This document shows positions 62,051-64,000 of a stretch of DNA of 64,000 nt, one piece after another. The notes under the pieces are model-generated. The model was not told where the DNA came from. It made no database searches and saw nothing but the letters and a program-made list of their open reading frames with translations. The position numbers were made by a program, and so were the translations under genes. The stretch lies in contig CALWDW010000001.1 in NCBI GenBank assembly GCA_944376795.1, forward strand, positions 134,915 through 198,914, in the 5' to 3' direction. The first letter of the stretch is position 1. Each line of letters begins with the position of its first letter. This DNA comes from an uncultured Christensenellaceae bacterium (GTDB lineage: Bacteria > Bacillota > Clostridia > Christensenellales > UMGS416).

Positions 62051-63514
62051 TTACAGATGCTTACGCTGGCGGTAAATCACGAAGGCAGCAATCAGCATCA
62101 CTACGACGATAACCGGCCACACCAACACCACGGTGGTCAGCATCTGGGTTGCATTGGAGAAGTAGAGCATCGAGCTGTTGAGGCTCTTTCCCCGGATGTA
62201 CAGATCCTCGGTTTCACCTGCCAGCCAGGTCATGCAGTTGAGATAGAAGTCCTCATTGGCATAGGGCACGTTCTCAGCCATGGAGATACCCACAACGTTG
62301 TTGAACAGAACCAGCCGGGACTCGTTTTCCTCGCCTTCGTAATTGGTGATCGTGGCAGCCAGCACAAAGGTACCCGTGGGATCGGTATCCTTTTGGGTGA
62401 GCGTGGCACTCTCGAAATCAAAGGTCATATAGGCGTCGGAGGAGCTCTCCAGCAGAGAATTGATGGTCATAAAGTTACTGGGGGTCAGCTCCGGCAGTTC
62501 CAAGGCGCCCGACGTAGGCAGAAGCACATTGAGGTTATTCTCCATCAGCGTGGCGGTAATCTCAGAATCCATATAGTTGGGGATCAGATAAATCTGGCTT
62601 CCGGTGTAATAATTGTCACGGTTATTCTCCACGACAATCCCGTTGAGCCGCTTCACGCCGTAGAGCTGCAGCAAGGAGTCAAAGTTGGGCAATTCGCCGG
62701 CCAGGGGGTTGAAGGCGGCAAAGACCTTGCAGCCTCCCTCCATATAGGCCTTCAGCGTCTCCCTCTCCGTATCATCCAGATCGGAGGTGGGCGCCAGGAT
62801 CACCAGCGTATCCTCTTGGGTCAGCTGGACGTCGGTGGTACGCAGATCGATTTCCCGGACGTCAAAGTTCTGATCGGCCAGCAGGTCCTGCAGATAAGGA
62901 AACTGGGAGTACATCGGCTCGCCATGCCCCTGGAGGAAGTACACCACCGGCATATCCTCACTGGTCAGGTATAGGATCGCGCTGGAAACCTTAGCCTCCA
63001 CGTTGACGCCGGTAATAGCATACATGCCCGAGGAGGAATCGTACTCGGTGGTATACATATCCGACTGGCTGAAGACGCGGAAACGTTTCTTCTCACTGTC
63101 GGTTACGATCACCGAATTGGTCTGGATGGTCTCCCCCTCTCGCTGGAACTGCTGCACAAAGCCAGGATTCTGGATGGGATCGATATTCTCCACGATGAAG
63201 TGCGAGCCCTGGGCGGCAAAGCGCTTGAGAATCTCGCTGATAATGTCATCCTCCTGGCCGTTTTGGAAGAGGGTATAGACATAGATATCCTCTTCCAGGT
63301 TCCGAACCATTTCCTTGGACTGGCCGGTAATCGAATACAAACGGTTGCTGGTCATATCGATATTCAGCCCGTAGGTATCCGACAGGGTAGTTACGCCCAT
63401 GTTGAGCAGCACCAGAGCCACCACCATAACCACCGTCAGGATGATGGAATAGCCGCCATACATCAGGGACTTTTTTGTAATCTTAGGGAGTTTTTTCTTA
63501 TTATCCTGTGGCAT
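62051..63514 (-). CDS. GldG family ABC transporter auxiliary protein
   Basis: A 487-residue protein with an N-terminal helix (about 21-42) and a C-terminal helix (about 455-478). The extracytoplasmic region follows the GldG (ABC_transp_aux) pattern: NRLYSITGQSKEMVRNLEEDIYVY, then VVYFLQGHGEP and VILAPTSDLDDTERETL. In gliding Bacteroidota GldG works with GldA and GldF; in Clostridia the complex has an unknown, non-gliding role. It lies 3 bp after the permease and 18 bp before DUF4340. Confidence 0.87.
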   Translation of the reverse strand: MPQDNKKKLPKITKKSLMYGGYSIILTVVMVVALVLLNMGVTTLSDTYGLNIDMTSNRLYSITGQSKEMVRNLEEDIYVYTLFQNGQEDDIISEILKRFAAQGSHFIVENIDPIQNPGFVQQFQREGETIQTNSVIVTDSEKKRFRVFSQSDMYTTEYDSSSGMYAITGVNVEAKVSSAILYLTSEDMPVVYFLQGHGEPMYSQFPYLQDLLADQNFDVREIDLRTTDVQLTQEDTLVILAPTSDLDDTERETLKAYMEGGCKVFAAFNPLAGELPNFDSLLQLYGVKRLNGIVVENNRDNYYTGSQIYLIPNYMDSEITATLMENNLNVLLPTSGALELPELTPSNFMTINSLLESSSDAYMTFDFESATLTQKDTDPTGTFVLAATITNYEGEENESRLVLFNNVVGISMAENVPYANEDFYLNCMTWLAGETEDLYIRGKSLNSSMLYFSNATQMLTTVVLVWPVIVVVMLIAAFVIYRQRKHL

Positions 63515-63517
63515 CGC

Positions 63518-64000
63518 TTAACCCTCGCTCCATCTTCTCTTTTCTACGGTACGGATGGTCAAAAACACGAACAGAGCCGATGCGCTAATATAGTAGAACG
63601 TCGGCGCTAGCCCAATGATTCCCTGGACGAATCCGTAGAAACGATCATAAATCGACAGCCAGCTCAAAATATCAGCCAGCCAGGTAACGCTAATGCTGTT
63701 GATGATGGAACTACCCATCCAAAGCAGCAGGATCACGCCAAAGGTGGATACCGCCGCGGTCACCTGGTTTTCGCACAGGGCGGACATGAACAGGCCCAGC
63801 GCAATGAGCGTGCAGCCCAGCAGCGCAAACCCAATGTATCCGGAGAAAATCTCGCCAAAGGCAGGATTGCCAAAGATGGCCAATACCAGGGGATAGACCA
63901 GGCTCAGTACCAGTGTCGCAGCGAAAACCGTCAGCGCCGCCAAATACTTCCCCACCACCACGCTGGTCAGCGAGATGGGGCTGGTCAACAGCAGCTGGTC
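63518..64000 (-). CDS. ABC-2 type permease (GldF-like), partial (N-terminus off window)
   Basis: The last 160 residues of a membrane permease with at least four hydrophobic segments. The segment LTSPISLTSVVVGKYLAAL is characteristic of ABC-2 permeases associated with GldG and NosY-like systems. The N-terminal part, and probably the partner ATPase gene, lie beyond the window edge. It forms an operon with gldG and the DUF4340 gene. Confidence 0.85.
   Translation of the reverse strand, partial: DQLLLTSPISLTSVVVGKYLAALTVFAATLVLSLVYPLVLAIFGNPAFGEIFSGYIGFALLGCTLIALGLFMSALCENQVTAAVSTFGVILLLWMGSSIINSISVTWLADILSWLSIYDRFYGFVQGIIGLAPTFYYISASALFVFLTIRTVEKRRWSEG

Overview
The window reads as a chromosomal segment of a GC-rich, spore-forming, anaerobic member of the Bacillota (class Clostridia, gut-type lineage; inferred from gene content, not from a search). 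The evidence is AGGAGG-type ribosome binding sites, sigma-A-like promoters with 17-bp spacers, a spoVB-like flippase, a CotH / DUF4956 / VTC polyphosphate cluster, ComFC, RecD2, RlmA, the dnaX-ybaB-recR block and a nickel-pincer cofactor operon. Most of the sequence is ordinary housekeeping and metabolism. I see no prophage, insertion sequence or CRISPR array.

Layout. 1-1750 (minus): ruvC-ruvA and a HpaI-type aldolase. 1944-6164 (plus): argG-argH, a MazG-like pyrophosphohydrolase and a nucleoside-hydrolase-like protein. 6206-7981 (minus): Na/Pi cotransporter. 8299-14576 (minus): a catabolic-looking cluster of 2-hydroxyacid dehydrogenase, fumarate-reductase-like flavoprotein, SDR, Old-Yellow-Enzyme-like Fe-S protein and M19 dipeptidase. 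14606-19306 (plus): dapA, an extended dapB, tRNA-Pro(GGG), rlmA and a cyclase-fold protein. 19280-23934 (minus): cupin regulator-potABCD behind a palindromic operator region. 24132-25166 (plus): zinc alcohol dehydrogenase. 25227-28906 (minus): CotH kinase, DUF4956 and VTC polyphosphate polymerase. 29074-31404 (plus): DUF3795 protein and spoVB-like flippase. 31447-42000 (minus): DUF4091 protein, nucleotidyltransferase, yajC, tgt, pfkB-type kinase, a structured noncoding RNA, comFC-recD2 and MATE transporter. 42001-45137 (minus): larE-larB-larC behind a terminator-bearing leader. 45186-49390: GH18, GNAT, nitroreductase, small lipoprotein and murA paralogue. 49356-52235 (minus): dnaX-ybaB-recR. 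52446-55214 (plus): a 922-residue multidomain protein. 55329-58339 (minus): polar amino-acid ABC transporter. 58438-64000 (minus): EF-G-like GTPase, then DUF4340, GldG and an ABC permease cut by the window edge.

The most interesting non-routine items are (i) a roughly 270-nt RNA with its own promoter and terminator between comFC and a pfkB gene, (ii) the attenuator-like leader of larEBC, (iii) LarC carrying about 14 HPHDHE hexapeptides, (iv) DapB with a roughly 130-residue ACT-like C-terminal extension, (v) the 922-residue protein that appears to join a glycosidase-like barrel to a xylose-isomerase-like barrel, and (vi) the flavin/Fe-S reductase cluster.
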